DNA of 64,000 nt from Calliphora vicina (GCF_958450345.1 NC_088782.1:95677358-95741357), one strand, 5' to 3'. Shown: positions 34,314 to 46,389, numbered from the stretch's first letter. Translations and numbers: made by a program. The notes: generated from the sequence alone by a model not told the origin.

Positions 34314-37270
34314 GGGTTCTGACACTTAATCAGATTCCTCAAGAAATAAGTATTTTTTTCGAGTGTAGTTAACATCACCGTGATTGTGTGCTGGTTGTAA
34401 TACACGTACAAGGTTGAACAAGGAAAATAGCAACAAAAAAATAAATAAAACTTGAAATAAAAATTTCACTGCAAAATTTTATTATTAAAATTGTTACGTA
34501 TCCAAACAAATACACACGCAATGCACAATGGCGCAAACAAATAAACAAAATAGACACACGCAAATTCACATAAATTAATTGGTATTCTTTTTTAAACTGT
34601 GGCACGGTTAATATAAAGTAATCTGGTAACAATTGTTGGTTTTGTAATTGTTGTTGTTTTGAAAGTTGCTTGCCACAACAAATATAATTAAAATCTTTAA
34701 AACCAACAAACAAAAAAACAACAACTAGATATGAAAAAAAACATTTAAAACAAAACGGGGAGGATGTTCCTTTCCATTACTCATTCTCTGTGTGAAATTT
34801 AAAACTTTTGGTACAACATTTTAATTTGCCACAAAAACCAACAAAATATATTTACAAAAAATAGAGCATCACACAAACAAAATTAAAGGAAATTCTAAGT
34901 ATTGTTTTGGGTAAATTTATTTACCCAAAACAATGCAGGCAGGCTGGCTGTATGACAAATATGTACTTACATTTTTAAAGGTAAAAATAAAATAACAAAG
35001 GAAACAAAAAAATAGGACAATTACAATTTTCAGCATCAATAAGTTTTTGTTTTTTTTTTACTTTTTGAAACAATAAAGATTTTATGCGCTTCAATTAATT
35101 TGAATAATTAAAATTTTAAAACAACCACTTCATACAAATTTATTGTGTAAGAGAGATTAACACAGTTTGAAATAAAAGTAAGTCAAGTATGACATTTCAA
35201 GAAACTCAAAATTAAAGTCACCCTAAATCAATTAAAATAATAACATGCATCTGGAGACTATTTAAATTATGCACTGGGGTTTACTTCCTATAATTTAACG
35301 TTATTGCTTAGAAGATAGAAAGATTTTTAGAGTCCGGCCGAAACCTTGCCGAATCTAATATTCAGTACAAAAAAATTAATATTTGGCTTAATTTAAAAAT
35401 AAAATTTGTTGTTAAGAAACAAATTATAGGTAGTTAACATGATGAAAGGTAAATTTTAAAATAACTTTCTTTAATTCTCTACGAATAATGACGACAATTA
35501 ACTTGTTAAAAATTGTACATTTTATGTTATATTATGGTTGACAGAGCATGGCATTGATGTGAACTGTTTTTGATGGTCTTCCAAAAGAATTTATGAAACT
35601 AACAAAAAGAGAATAAGAAGTATAAACTATGTATATCAACATGACAGAGTGTGTGACACATTTTGGTCACTGCAAATATTTTGAAAAATTTTCCAACACC
35701 ACATTGTATGTAATTTTATTTTGTAAAGCTAAATTGAAGGCAGACAAATAAATATAATATAATACAAGCTAAATTTCCGCAAACTTTGGATTATTTTAAG
35801 ACCAACTTTTAAATAATGCCTGTTTTTCTCAGACAGATTACGCACCACCAAAAAGATGGGGGCTATATTGATTTTGTCATTCCATTTGTATCATGGTACC
35901 ACACTTGGCGACAGATAAAAATATCCGGGAAGTTCTGGTAGGTTTTGTTGTCGACTGCAAACAACACTAATCTGTTTTCAAAATTTTCCAAACTCCACCA
36001 TAATTTTGAGTTATGGGTAACAAACAGTGTTTGATATTATCCGCAATATATTTAATCAAAATAGCAAAACATTTCTGAAAAATATCTACTTATTTGGAGG
36101 TTATCTCAATTTCGGACCATAATTCTGGTTCTCCTTGAGTTGTTAAGTTTTCCCTCATTAATTTGCCACGTAAAAAACATAAGGTAGACATGTTATATAT
36201 GAATGGATAGAGGATTTTGTCTACTTTCCAATAATATATAACTTTTGACAATACTTTTATACTTTACTTTTTTGAAAAATATGACAAAAAATGCTTTTTA
36301 ATGAGTTTTGGCATAGATACAAATTTTTCAAATTGAAATAAAATTTTTATTTATGAATATTTTGTAATGAAATTTTACACTTATATAGATTTTTTTATTG
36401 AAAATAGATGAAATAAAAAATAAATGAAATCAAATTTTGAAATTTGTAATCAGGAATTCAGCAATTTCCAAAAAAGTATTGAAAAATTCCAAAAATGGGA
36501 TTTTTTGGCAATAACATCCATACTAGGGGCGGGGTTATCGGAACCCTTTACAAAATAATTAAGAACATCTAAAAAAGATTATTATATTTTGATATCTACT
36601 ATGCGATCTGAGAATTTTTGCTCTAAAGTTGAATTTTACGTCACCTCGGTATAAAAAATTATAAATTTTTTTTCATTTAAATATTTGATGTAAAGTTAGC
36701 TTTTCAAAAAGTACAAATTCATTATACATCCTCTTAGAAATTTTTTAGATAACTTAAAAAGAATAAAAGTACTTTTTTTCCCAAAAATTAGCGAAAAATC
36801 GCTTTTTTATTTTTTTAAATTCAAATGCATGTAACATTGGACTCAGTAGTGATTTTTAACCAATTCTTTCTTTATTTGATAAAAAAAAAGTGGAGAAAAT
36901 CGGGAAATATTTGGCACCGCGGTCATCAAAACACTGGAGTAGGGTGGGTAAAAATTTTGAAAATTTAATTTTCAAATGCGAATATCTCCTAAGATATAAA
37001 AGATAATTGATAGCTACGACGAGTTTTTATTTAGTGTTCGATGAGAAGATTCTATATATGTTGAAATCGGAACACAAACGAAGAAATATGATAATTTTTA
37101 AAATTGAACATACCCGAGGTGTCCTACGTTAGGGACCCCTGGTCCCGCTCGTGGTGGGGTCATGAAGTCCGTGTTCAAAACTCGACAACACTTTCTCTTT
37201 CCGCATGTGAAAATTCGTTTAAATTGGACTAAGGGTTTAGAAGTTACAGATTTATTTCCCTCTTTTTTTC
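34314..37270. other. Unassigned AT-rich sequence
   Basis: No gene or clear repeat termini. A perfect 16-bp-arm hairpin (attgttttgggtaaat, loop tt, inverted) is at 34901-34934. A 112-codon minus-strand frame at 34375-34713 is low-complexity in feel and has no domain. Near 37125-37155 a GC-richer patch (gtcccgctcgtggtggggtc) is the only compositional outlier. Confidence 0.4.
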
Positions 37271-38042
37271 TCATACCACTGTGCGATGTCCATCCGTCTG
37301 GCTGGATGTCGAAGTAAATGAGTGCGCAAAGTTAAGGTCGCAATTTTGAAGATATTTCAATAAGGGCGATGCGTATTACTGAAACTTTTATAAATATATC
37401 CATTATATCACCTACACAATTTTTTCCACAAATACGTTTTATAATCACACCTACAAATTTTGTGCGGACCGATTCATAATTGACAATAGCTCCCATACAC
37501 ACAGTTACTAAAGTATATTTACGATCGCCTTTTTTCCTTTTTTTAAAAAATCTGTATATATTTTAAATATATAAATATATAAAAATATATAAAAATACAA
37601 GGCCTGACTCATTCATTCACTCACTCATACATTCACTAAAACGTCAGTCATGATGTATTTTTAAATATATAGATTTAAAAAAAAAACGCCCAAAAAGTCG
37701 ATCGTACGTATACTTTAGTAACTGCGTGTATAAGGCCCATTTCCGAAAATTACCTTAAATCATCATAAAACTCTTAAAAATGTTGGTATCCAAAAACAAA
37801 TAACTTTAACATATAAAAAAATCGCGGAATCTAATGTCATGCCGATGGGTCCATAAATTTTGGTATGCAAATTAAGTTCTTCTGAAATATGATTAATCAC
37901 GATACCTAATTTCATATCGATCGGTGCATAATTTTTCACAGCTACATGAAAATAGTTTATTGAAATTTTACAGGAAAAATGTTTTAGCTCATTTATTCAG
38001 TGTATGGTCGGGCTTGAAGAATTATAATTTCTTACTTATTCT
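37271..38042 (+). mobile_element. INE-B-like element, diverged, split by a TA-flanked MITE
   Basis: Contains gtccatccgtctggctggatg near 37288, ttaaggtcgcaattttgaag, repeated gaccgattcataatt-type blocks, ggtcgggcttgaag and a final ttcttacttattctt corresponding to the cttacttgtttt end. The MITE at 37498-37738 interrupts the text ctcccatataaggcccat. Confidence 0.65.
37498..37738. mobile_element. 241-bp MITE with TA duplication
   Basis: Ends cacacagttactaaagtata and, inverted, cacgcagttactaaagtata extend with acgatcg on both sides. TA flanks it at 37496-37497 and 37739-37740, and removal restores the INE-B text ccca-ta-taaggccc. Tc1/mariner-type by target. Its AT-rich core carries a cattcattcactcactcat stretch. 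Confidence 0.85.
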
Positions 38043-38297
38043 TCATTTGCTTTCAGTTCAGATAAAAATGACAAAAACCAAACTGCTATTCTTACATATG
38101 TTCACAATTGATTTAAAAATATTTTAAACAAATTTTTAATTCTTCCAAAAGTTTATTGATCAAAAGAGGAAATATTTTTGTGATCTTCATTCCAATTAAA
38201 AAAATTAATTAGAATTCCATTCCTTTTAATCTTCGAATAATTCATTAAAATTTTAAACTATTTAAATTATTGCATTTTTACAGATCAGAGTGTTGGA
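38043..38297. other. Unassigned AT-rich sequence
   Basis: Short spacer without recognised content. Confidence 0.4.
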
Positions 38298-38790
38298 TAA
38301 ATACCCAGCACGTTACATAGCTGGTTACTTGATCAGCTACATAACTAGTTATTTGAACATGTACGGGTGCTAATTGACCTCAAATAGTCAGTTTAAAAGA
38401 CATCTCATAGATAGTCAAATAACCGCTTCCTTGTAAACAAAACTTCCTCAGAAAATTCTCCAATATATTAATTCTGGTGGCCAAAAAAACTACATTCTAA
38501 AGTGTAGTTTAAAAATAGAAGTTTAAAGTGACAACACTATTGGTTACTTATAGACACTAAAGTGACAATTGACTTCAAGCTGGGATACATTAAAAGAAAA
38601 TAATCTTTATGAGAATTATATCAATACGATTTGTATAAAACCAGTTTGTACGAATTAATTTAAAGTGACTACACTGTAGATTACTTAGAGACAATTGAAT
38701 TCACACTAGATTACCTGGGATGTATAAAGCAACCAGTTGTCTTCTCTCTGCACTACAAACTTAGAAAGACAGATATTGTCAATAAGTTAA
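38298..38790. repeat. Family E fragment
   Basis: Shares ttacttgatcagctacata, gacctcaaatagtcag, aagtgtagt, gagaattatatca, aaaccagtttgtacgaatt and ttgtcttctctctgcactac with 3480-4160. It lacks the terminal aactgctggg, so its right end is lost. Confidence 0.65.
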
Positions 38791-39045
38791 TAAGTTGTAC
38801 GACTATATGCCGGACAGAGAAACACAGAGCCCAATAATGACCGCTATATGTTCAATTATATGTAAGCTAGATTTTTCTTAAATTTTTCTTGGACAATAGA
38901 AGGATGCTATTATCACGACTGAATTCATTAAAATTTAGAGTTGTACCAGCATTGGAAAGTACATCAGGCTTACAGTTTTCATCAATGAATGACCTTATGT
39001 GCAAGAACTCATTAACTGACGAATATCTCAACATCTCCTCTAGAT

Positions 39046-39165
39046 CAGGCGCGGATCCAGAAGGGGTGAAATAGGAAATTCCCCCCCCCAAAACCGAAAA
39101 GTTTTCATATAAAAAAAGGAATAAAAAGAAAAATGTAGAACAAATTTTAATTTACCCCTGGATCC
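39046..39165. repeat. Short hAT-like MITE relic
   Basis: Begins caggcgcggatccagaaggg and ends with taatttacccctggatcctc, an imperfect inversion of the start. The CAGGxGCGGATCCAG type of terminus is common among hAT MITEs. A poly-C run lies at 39080-39089. No target duplication is seen. A related segment is at 8737-8851. Confidence 0.4.
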
Positions 39166-40500
39166 TCGCGATGTTCGAAACAAATTGTCAAGATGTCTGG
39201 TGATAACCAGTTAAGGATAGTGTACAATGCCTTAAGTGGTTCGAACCACTTTGTTGTTCCACTCCTGTGGAATATAATTGGGGAGCTTACAGAATCACAA
39301 GCATGAACTAAAATAAGCTAGGCTATTCATTATTTATCTCCTATTTTTAGGTATATACATACATCGAAAGTATTTTAGTTTGATAACAGATCTAAGTATT
39401 ATGTCAACAATATTTTTTAAATTCTAATTTTCATGTCTCATTTGAATTTTTCAAAATAACTCGATACAGTCAATAGTTCCCTTAAGTCATGTACAATAAA
39501 CTTCAACTAACATTTTAGTCGTTTCATTTCGTACACTATTATTATTTGAACTTTTTTTTTGTACATGTGTGTGGTATCTGAATTCAAGGGCACTTCGAAT
39601 ATCTCAAGTGTAACATTTTATAGCTAATGACATGAATTGACATTTTCATTTTCTCTTTTACAAAGTTATTTTCTTCTGTCATTCACATCTTTTATGTGTA
39701 AAATTTGCATAAAATCGTTGAAGTGAGCGAGCGCACTGTCATTATTGCAATGGGAAGGAAGTTGAAGGTAACAACAATAATAATGCGTTCACAAGTCTAT
39801 AGTTTTCTATAGGAAATTACTCGTACTACAGGTAATAAACACACAGAAACGTACCAGGTAAGTACTTACTGTGAAATTGGATTTTGGTGTATGTTAATTG
39901 GTTTATTTGCGTCTTGAGAATATTTAAAAATTTGTTTGTACAAGTCTAAATTACGTTCGTACATAGTTGAATGTCTTTAAAATGTATTGACAATGTGTGC
40001 GTGTTTAAGAGGGTTTGTTATTTGTATTTAGTTTTGGGATTATGAAATGACAACTTCAATTCAAATACATACCTTTTGTTCTTGATCTGCATGCAATACT
40101 CGTTGAATTTTATTTCTCACACCATCTTGTGATAATTAACAAGGTATTTCAAGATTGAAATGTTTAAAACTACGCATAAATTTAACGACGTTTTTACGAA
40201 ACCTATCTAAATTCACCCTTTTGACTTTAATTTGAGTATTGTATTAATTCCTAATCCTGTTTTAAAGAATATACAATTGTTGAAAAAAGTATGAAATAAT
40301 TCTGTATACAATAAATCATTTAAAGGAAATTTAAATTACTCCACTCTTCACTGACATTTTTATTTGCCATTTCATATTTGCCTTAAGGATTATAAAAAAA
40401 ATATAAAGAGTATTTCAATATTCAAAAAATAACTCTTTCAATATTTTTAAAATTAATACTACCAAAGGACATATACAAATTTATTGACAGATCAATGTGG
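39166..40500. other. Unassigned AT-rich sequence
   Basis: Contains an 18-bp perfect palindrome (aagtggttcgaaccactt) near 39234. No gene or repeat boundary recognised. Confidence 0.4.
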
Positions 40501-40502
40501 TA

Positions 40503-41394
40503 AAGAAGTGGCCACTTAAAATCCGTACGGATTAAAGCGAGCATAACTTTTAAACGAAACAACGTATGTTAACATTTTATACATGAAATTAAAGGTAATT
40601 TATTAAACTATAACTTTAGGTTTATGTGTCTTTATTGCGAATAAATTTTCTGGCTTTTCTTCTTATGCCTCCCATTAATAGCTGCACAACTTTTGTTTCC
40701 ACTTCTATCGTTATTCCAGCATATTCATTCCACTTTATTCTCATCAAAATCTGGTTATTTACTGTACCTGCACTCTTTTTCAATTTACGTTTAACAATTG
40801 CCCAATATATCTCGATCGTACGAAGATTTAGGCAATTTGTTTTATTGATGTGTTTTGGTATAACATCAATATTGATCTCATTATAGCACTTCATAGTTGT
40901 ATTTGAGTAATGACAACTTGTCATTGAGTAATGATAACTTGGCTGAAACTTTGTATCAGATGTATGAGTCTTATAAATGACAGCAATCGTTTTTCCAAAC
41001 TCTCTTTTTATAATTCTGAAAATTCTTTAAAAACATATCTGAAAAGCTTGACTCTTCAAACCGCAGCTGCGGATTGTCGGTCAAATTAATATTTTTGTTC
41101 AATTTTACGTATTCATATTTAAAGTCCACACAACCTCGAGCTGCCGAGACGTAAAAATTTTGATATGATATCTGCCGAAAATCAGATTTTCTAGATATTT
41201 GTGCACAATTTTATTTCTAGCTTCATTTTCCACTGTGTCTACACTTTTTAAAACTAAACATAATGACTTGCAATTCATTGTAGAATAGTGGTAGATTTAT
41301 TATTAAAAATCTGTGTAAATCTTTTTCCATTTTGATAACAGGGGGCGTTGTTATGATTACTATAGTGCGTACGGATTTTAAGTGGCCACTTCTT
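40503..41394 (-). mobile_element. Tc1/mariner-type element, internally deleted
   Basis: Ends aagaagtggccacttaaaat continue to ccgtacg on both sides as a perfect TIR of about 25 bp. TA flanks at 40501-40502 and 41395-41396. At 892 bp it is shorter than an intact member (usually 1.3 kb or more). It holds two transposase scraps on the minus strand: a possible N-terminal start near 41280 (MNCKSLCLVLKSVDTVENEA) and a clear C-terminal part at 40622-40924. Confidence 0.88.
40622..40924 (-). pseudogene. Tc1-like transposase C-terminal fragment
   Basis: The open frame of 100 codons includes NCLNLRTIEIYWAIVKRKL, matching the family's NxPxxRPIExxWaxvKrkL block near the end of the DDE domain, and then VVQLLMGGIRRKARKFIRN, the usual C-terminal tail. 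The first two catalytic acidic residues are not present and the third position appears substituted, so this is not a working transposase. The in-frame ATG is internal and not a natural start. Confidence 0.75.
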
Positions 41395-41399
41395 TAGTT

Positions 41400-41849
41400 A
41401 ACTAAAATTTAAAATCAGAAGTAAAATTTCTTAAAATTTTCCCATAAATACTAAAACATTTGCAAGCTCTTTTAGCCAATCTACACCCATTTAGTATTGA
41501 CCTTCGCAAATGATGGTCTACGGGCTACATCAACTGCCTTAATTCCCGACGAACGACAAAACCGGATTAAATTACTGGAATTCATTCGTATCGGATAACC
41601 TAACATTAACACATTCCAGAAGGGTATCTGTCATAATAAATCAGATGTTCCTAGTGCTTCTTTGTGAAAGTCGAGGAAGGGTCTACTACCGCTTCGAGCC
41701 GATCTTTCATCGTGTTTACCGAGGGAACGATATTGATAAATCTGTTCAAGATGGCAATGATCCAATTCCGGAACACATGAGGATATGATTGTAAGCTGAC
41801 AGTCTCGGATATAAGGCCTGTCTAGCATAGTCATCCATTCTGGAGACGT
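41400..41849. other. Probable further R1 debris or unassigned
   Basis: GC content is higher than the surroundings and the tract leads directly into R1 RT-like sequence, but I could not read a conserved motif here. Confidence 0.3.
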
Positions 41850-42625
41850 TTATCATCTAAGGGGACAATGCCTGACACACAAGACCTTAGGACTTTAGGT
41901 CAATCGGATTTTAGGCCTATCGTTCATCTATTTTAAAACTTTGAAAAGTGTAATCGACATCATATACGACAGTCGATAGATCAAGCCCCATCTTTCTGCC
42001 TCTCAGCATTCCTATATGAATTTCAAATCTGTTGAGACGCCACTAGATTCACTTGTGAAATATGTGGATAAATCGAACACAAAGAATATGCAAGGCTAGT
42101 CTTTTTGGGTATTTTAGGGGCCTTCAACAATGTGTAACCGCAGTTGATAATTGTTAAAGAATAGGGTTGTTGGAGACTTTAATATTCCCCGATTTCATAA
42201 GGAGGTTTGCTTCAAGCTACATGATCAATATAGTGAAATCCATGATGAGATGTGGGCCAACGGTATACTGGTTGAGGTACTACAGGAAATTTGTTGAGAA
42301 TATCAGGATTTGTGCCGACAGTAAACGTGCACTTAAACCTCTCTCCAGATTGGTATATGCATTCCAAGTGTCTCTTAACGAGATGAAGAGACATTCTTAT
42401 TATATCACTTATATAACGAGAATTTTATGGGTCTGTTCAGACCTGTCATGTGGATATGGGATGTCAATCAACAGTCTGATCGGCATTAATTTAGTTAAGC
42501 CCAGTACCTATCTTGGTCTCTTCTGCATCTCAAGTGGACACATAAATCCTCCTGGTGCCACCTGGGGTAGCTTCCTTAAACACCCGTTTCGAACTAGTGA
42601 GCTAATTTGTGCCACGAGTTAGTTC
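41850..42625 (+). pseudogene. R1-clade ORF2 debris: RT start and RNase H pieces
   Basis: Frame-shifting blocks resemble R1-clade ORF2. A LxLFLKTLKSVIDIIYD segment sits before SASQHSYMNFKSVETPLDSL (the family's QHAYxxGKSxxTALxxL), then GILGAFNNV (the DIEGAFNNV block around the first catalytic Asp, here degenerate). Further on, NIRICADSKRALKPLSRLV matches the RNase H block with its aspartate (CxDSxAALxAL). The core RT between them is missing. Multiple stops. Confidence 0.6.
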
Positions 42626-42679
42626 ACCATAACAACTTATGTTACTGCCATCCGGGAAGTAAGACACAAGATGTTTAAT

Positions 42680-43080
42680 ACAAGATGTTTAATGCTCCTA
42701 CTGACTACGAAACCACATCCAAACTCATGTCTAGTATCATGGCAGCTGTAGTATATGTCGTCACCATGTGGTGATCTGGTGACACTATGTCCATTCTATC
42801 TTAGACCCCTTTCACACTAGGCAATTTAGTTGCGCAAGTCTCTGGTGTTTATAGATGCCAGAGGTAATGTCGGATTAAGGAGAAGAAAATTGTGCATGCT
42901 GTTTTGTTGTTGGGCAAGAGACTTGAGCAACTAAATTGCATAGTGTAAAAGGGGTCTAAGATAGAATGGACATAGTGTCACCAGATCACCACATGGTGAC
43001 GACATATACTACAGCTGCCATGATACTAGACATGAGTTTGGATGTGGTTTCGTAGTCAGTAGGAGCATTAAACATCTTGT
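42680..43080. repeat. Perfect inverted duplication around a MITE
   Basis: Bases 42680-42803 and 42957-43080 are perfect reverse complements over 124 bp. The MITE (family I copy 2) lies between them, so the whole 401 bp is palindromic except the MITE core. The right arm is the native endonuclease sequence continuing downstream; the left arm is an extra inverted copy. The left arm abuts a small tandem repeat of caagatgtttaata at 42667-42690. Confidence 0.9.
42804..42956. mobile_element. Palindromic MITE, family I, copy 2
   Basis: Starts gacccctttcacactaggc and ends tgcatagtgtaaaaggggtc. Its arms and core (ttttgttgttgggcaagaga) match copy 1 at 18072-18214. It sits exactly at the symmetry centre of the surrounding inverted duplication. 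Confidence 0.85.
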
Positions 43081-43890
43081 ATGCATGTTCACTCCAGTGG
43101 ACGAACGGATAGCTACGATACGCATCAAGGTGAAGTTTTTTATATGAGCCGTATTTGTGCCCATGCCCCGATGGAAGATAAGGACGTCAAAATTAAAGAA
43201 ACATTTTATGATCGCCTAGATGAAACATTAGACTAGGTGATTTTTACGCGAAAATCGGAAGGGAAAAGATATACGATCCAATAATCGGCAGACTCAGTCT
43301 AATATCCTTCGCCGCGGCAAGAAACAAGGTACTGACTAGCACTAGGTCGATATTCACAAGGGTATCCCCTGATCAATTAACGAAGAACCAAATTGATCAA
43401 ATTGTTGTGGACGGAAGGCATAGTACCAGTATGCTAGATGTTCGTTCGATCAGAGGTGTCAACACTGAATCGGATCATTACCTTTTTGCAGCTAAGGTTC
43501 GCACACGTATCAATTTAGCGAGAAACACACGAACGATCCAACAGAGGAAGCTGGACGTCAAAAAGCTACACGCACAACAAACTGCTACCGCATATTCCAC
43601 TTAAATAATCCAAATGATACAAGAGAGCTCTCCTTATACCGATGATATCTGCATGGTACGACCAGCAGTATAGCAATGCAACCGCAGAGAAAAACGCTGC
43701 TTACCTGGCAACACTGCAGTCCGCTGTAACGCGAGGAGTACGGGAAAGGTACCGGGAGAAAACGAGAGAGGAGAAATGCCTGTTCTATCGCAAAAAAGAG
43801 AAATGGAAAGGCTCGAGTGTGAATAGATCCAGATGTACAGGATTGGAAACGAAGTCCGCAAATTCTACATAAAGAAACCAAACAGAGGGC
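42957..43890 (+). pseudogene. RTE-type retrotransposon endonuclease region, decayed
   Basis: Recognisable blocks in order: DTRHEFGCGFVVSRSIKHLV, FTPVDERIATIRIKVKFF, then (after a deletion of the central catalytic part) TKNQIDQIVVDGRHSTSML, RSIRGVNTESDHYLFAAKVR, and the basic linker DQQYSNATAEKNAAYLATLQ with RYREKTREEKCLFYRKK. This is the exonuclease-endonuclease-phosphatase domain often mis-annotated as craniofacial development protein 2-like; the SDHYL block carries the conserved Asp-His pair of the active site. Several frameshifts. No RT follows; the copy ends by about 43890. Confidence 0.75.
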
Positions 43891-45299
43891 ATTGGTACTT
43901 GTAGTTTTTCCTGTAATTATACAACTATTATAAATCCTCGTCTTTAACGGGGCTTTAGCAGGATCGGCTTCATATTACAATAGCCATATTGACTGGGTTG
44001 GTTCGGTACACTGACTGGATGCTTTCACAACTTAACCTATTATTGACCTTAAATTAAATGCAATATTATCCTGTATTTTTAAAACATATTGCTCTTTAAC
44101 TTTTCTAAACTTTACTTGTGATATAAAACAAACATAATTCTAATACAAATACCCTGCGTTTAATTTAAAAACATAAAATACCACGAATTTGCCATTAAGA
44201 AATTAAAATAATGTAGCTAAGGAACTTTGCTAGACATTTCTTAGAAATCATCTTAAATCTTCTGTTTTATTTTTAATACCGGAAGTTAAAGTAAATTACA
44301 AGAAGCAAAAGAAATAACCAAGTCTTAAAGTTTTTCATCAGCTGTTCGCACATGCAAGTACTTTTACACTACATGCTAACATTTTACGTTGTTATACACA
44401 CTTTCACGTAATATTCATATACTGTACATATGTATGAACGTACTTGTATCCAGCTTTTTTATGGTGACACAAGTGTTGGGAAAACATACTTACTCACCTT
44501 GTTGCACTCGTATATGGTACATACTTGTACAGTGAAGTAAAGTAAAGTACTAAAGTGGATGTACAATGTACATATGTATTTAGCTTGTATACGACTACAT
44601 ACAGCAAATGTTTACAATACAACAAGGTACAAAGAACTACAACAATGTATTCAATTCTATTCTACACCGAACCAGAACTTTAAAGAATTGCAGTCACACA
44701 GAGGTTTAATTTATTTAAGGAAATCAAATATTCCAGCCTGCAACGAGGATTTCAATCATACAAAATCATTTTATTTTATGAGAAATTAACGATAGTTATG
44801 CCTCCTGGTAGCGCCCTGCACAAAATAATGGATAAACCGTACAATTTTAACCAAACACTGTTGATCGCTATTGTACTTCTGAGAGAATCTAATCGCTCAC
44901 ATGCTAATTTCTTCTATATTAAGGTATGCGGGTACACAGGTCTAGTTCTTTTCCCTTACTATGGATGTTGATTCACATTATCAGATTGAATCCATTAAGT
45001 TACCAGATGCCAGAGAAATTACATGGTTCCTTTTTTCATCATCTCTCGAATATTATAAAACTATCATCATCATACAGTACACACACTTTGTGTATCGTTG
45101 TGGACAAAAAGTTGACCTCAAATTAAAACTCAACAGGCAATGGCAGGCATAGGACGTACCGCCTTCTGTCTTGGTGGACTTTGTACCTTTATGGAAAGCT
45201 TTTAATATCACTTTTAAGCTACAGAACAGTGATGTAATGTACCATAAAATTATACCGATAGTCAATCAGCTATTAAATTCTGGTTAATATATTTATCGT
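43891..45299. other. Unassigned sequence
   Basis: AT-rich, with tatgtacatatg-like runs near 44420-44580. Small open frames show no domain. No element termini recognised. Confidence 0.4.
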
Positions 45300-45760
45300 A
45301 TTTAAACTTGTCCAGTGGTTTTCCTCCCTAATTTCGTTGACTATGTGATTCCCCACCAAACAAGAGCCCCATAGGTCAAAATTGGTCTTATGACCGCGGT
45401 GTACATCCAATGTACAATATATGCTGTAAGACCCTATCTCTTTCCAAAGGTTTTCTGACATATATAGAAGGCACATAAAGCCTTCTTCATTCGACTCTCA
45501 GCATTACGTTTCCACGAGAGCTTAGAGTCCAAAATTACGATAAGTTATTTGGCATCGCTTGAATTCTTCAGAAAAGTACCATCCAGTCCTGGAGGTCTGA
45601 ATTCTTGGATTTTGTATCTCCTGGTGAAAAGAACTAGATCGGTTTTGTCAGGGTTGATACCTACACCGTTTTCTCTGACCCATGATAGCAGAACGCTGAA
45701 CGCTGATTTCATGAGTCACTTATTGTGGGAAGAAACTACCCTTGAATAAGAAGCACAGCG
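45300..45760 (-). pseudogene. R1-clade reverse transcriptase fragment
   Basis: On the minus strand the blocks INPDKTDLVLFTRRYKIQEF, ILDSKLSWKRNAESRMKKAL, KTFGKR and RPILTYGALVWWG follow one another. This is the thumb and C-terminal part of R1-clade RT (compare NPQKTELVLFTRRYKIDDF in the copy at 62.8 kb). A YADD-containing block lies just upstream (45720-45780) within the palindrome. Truncated at both ends. Confidence 0.75.
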
Positions 45761-45977
45761 TCGTCAGGATATGGGACTACTGAGGCACCACAGTAGTCGC
45801 ATATGCTGACGACGCTGTGATTCGTATTCAAGGAAGTTTCTTCCCACAATAGGTTAGGTTAGGTTACGTCGTCAGCATATGGGACTACTGAGGCACCACA
45901 GTAGTCGCATATGCTGACGACGCTGTGCTTCTTATTCAAGGAAGTTTCTTCCCACAATAAGTGACTCATGAAATCAG
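45703..45977. repeat. Compound palindrome of an R1 YADD segment with TTAGG run at the joint
   Basis: The outer ends ctgatttcatgagtcactta (45703) and taagtgactcatgaaatcag (45958-45977) are inverted copies. Two inner palindromes share aggcaccacagtagtcgcat and gctgacgacgctgtg; the first has arms of about 62 bp around aggcacca. They are joined at 45850-45866 by taggttaggttaggtta. On the plus strand the right part reads VVAYADDAVLLIQG; on the minus strand the left part reads the same, so the catalytic YADD region has been copied in both orientations. Confidence 0.85.
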
Positions 45978-46389
45978 CTTGAAAAGGATTTTTTTACGAC
46001 AAGATGCCACAGAAGATGAAACCACCATGTGGTGTGCCCCTTGTCACAACTTTCCTTGTTCTACCAATACCCATATTATATATAAATATAGGTTAGGACG
46101 TGTAGTAGGCGTAGAAGGGTCTATTCATTACAACACATCCATGCGGTAACATCTGGGGTCTAATATGACTCATTTCAAAAGAAAATATAGAGATAGAAAA
46201 AAGGGGGAAAGAATGATAATTAAGAGGTTATGTAAGTAGGAAGCATGAAAAAACTACTCTGAAGCAAAATCGCCCGTCATTAAGTCACCTGATTCTCACA
46301 ATGAAGCACATGATATCACCAAGTCTACAACAATTATACATTGTAGCCCTGGGCAATGACTGGTTACATATTCTATAGTCTAAATTCCA
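45978..46389. other. Unassigned sequence
   Basis: Contains another short aggttagg motif near 46091 and a purine-rich tract near 46180-46215. No gene seen. Confidence 0.35.

Noticed and set aside
34375..34713. 112-codon minus-strand open frame
   Set aside because: Glutamine-rich segment comes from a caa/ttg repeat, and no domain or neighbouring exon signal is visible.
40622..40886. 86-codon plus-strand frame
   Set aside because: Complementary shadow of the Tc1-like transposase fragment on the minus strand.
43080..43890. Host gene for a craniofacial development protein 2-like protein
   Set aside because: That annotation is commonly given to retrotransposon endonucleases. Frameshifts, a basic linker and repeat context show it is an RTE-type relic.
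45850..45866. Telomere or telomere-healing site
   Set aside because: Only three TTAGG-like units, internal to the contig and flanked on both sides by R1 sequence; not a telomere.
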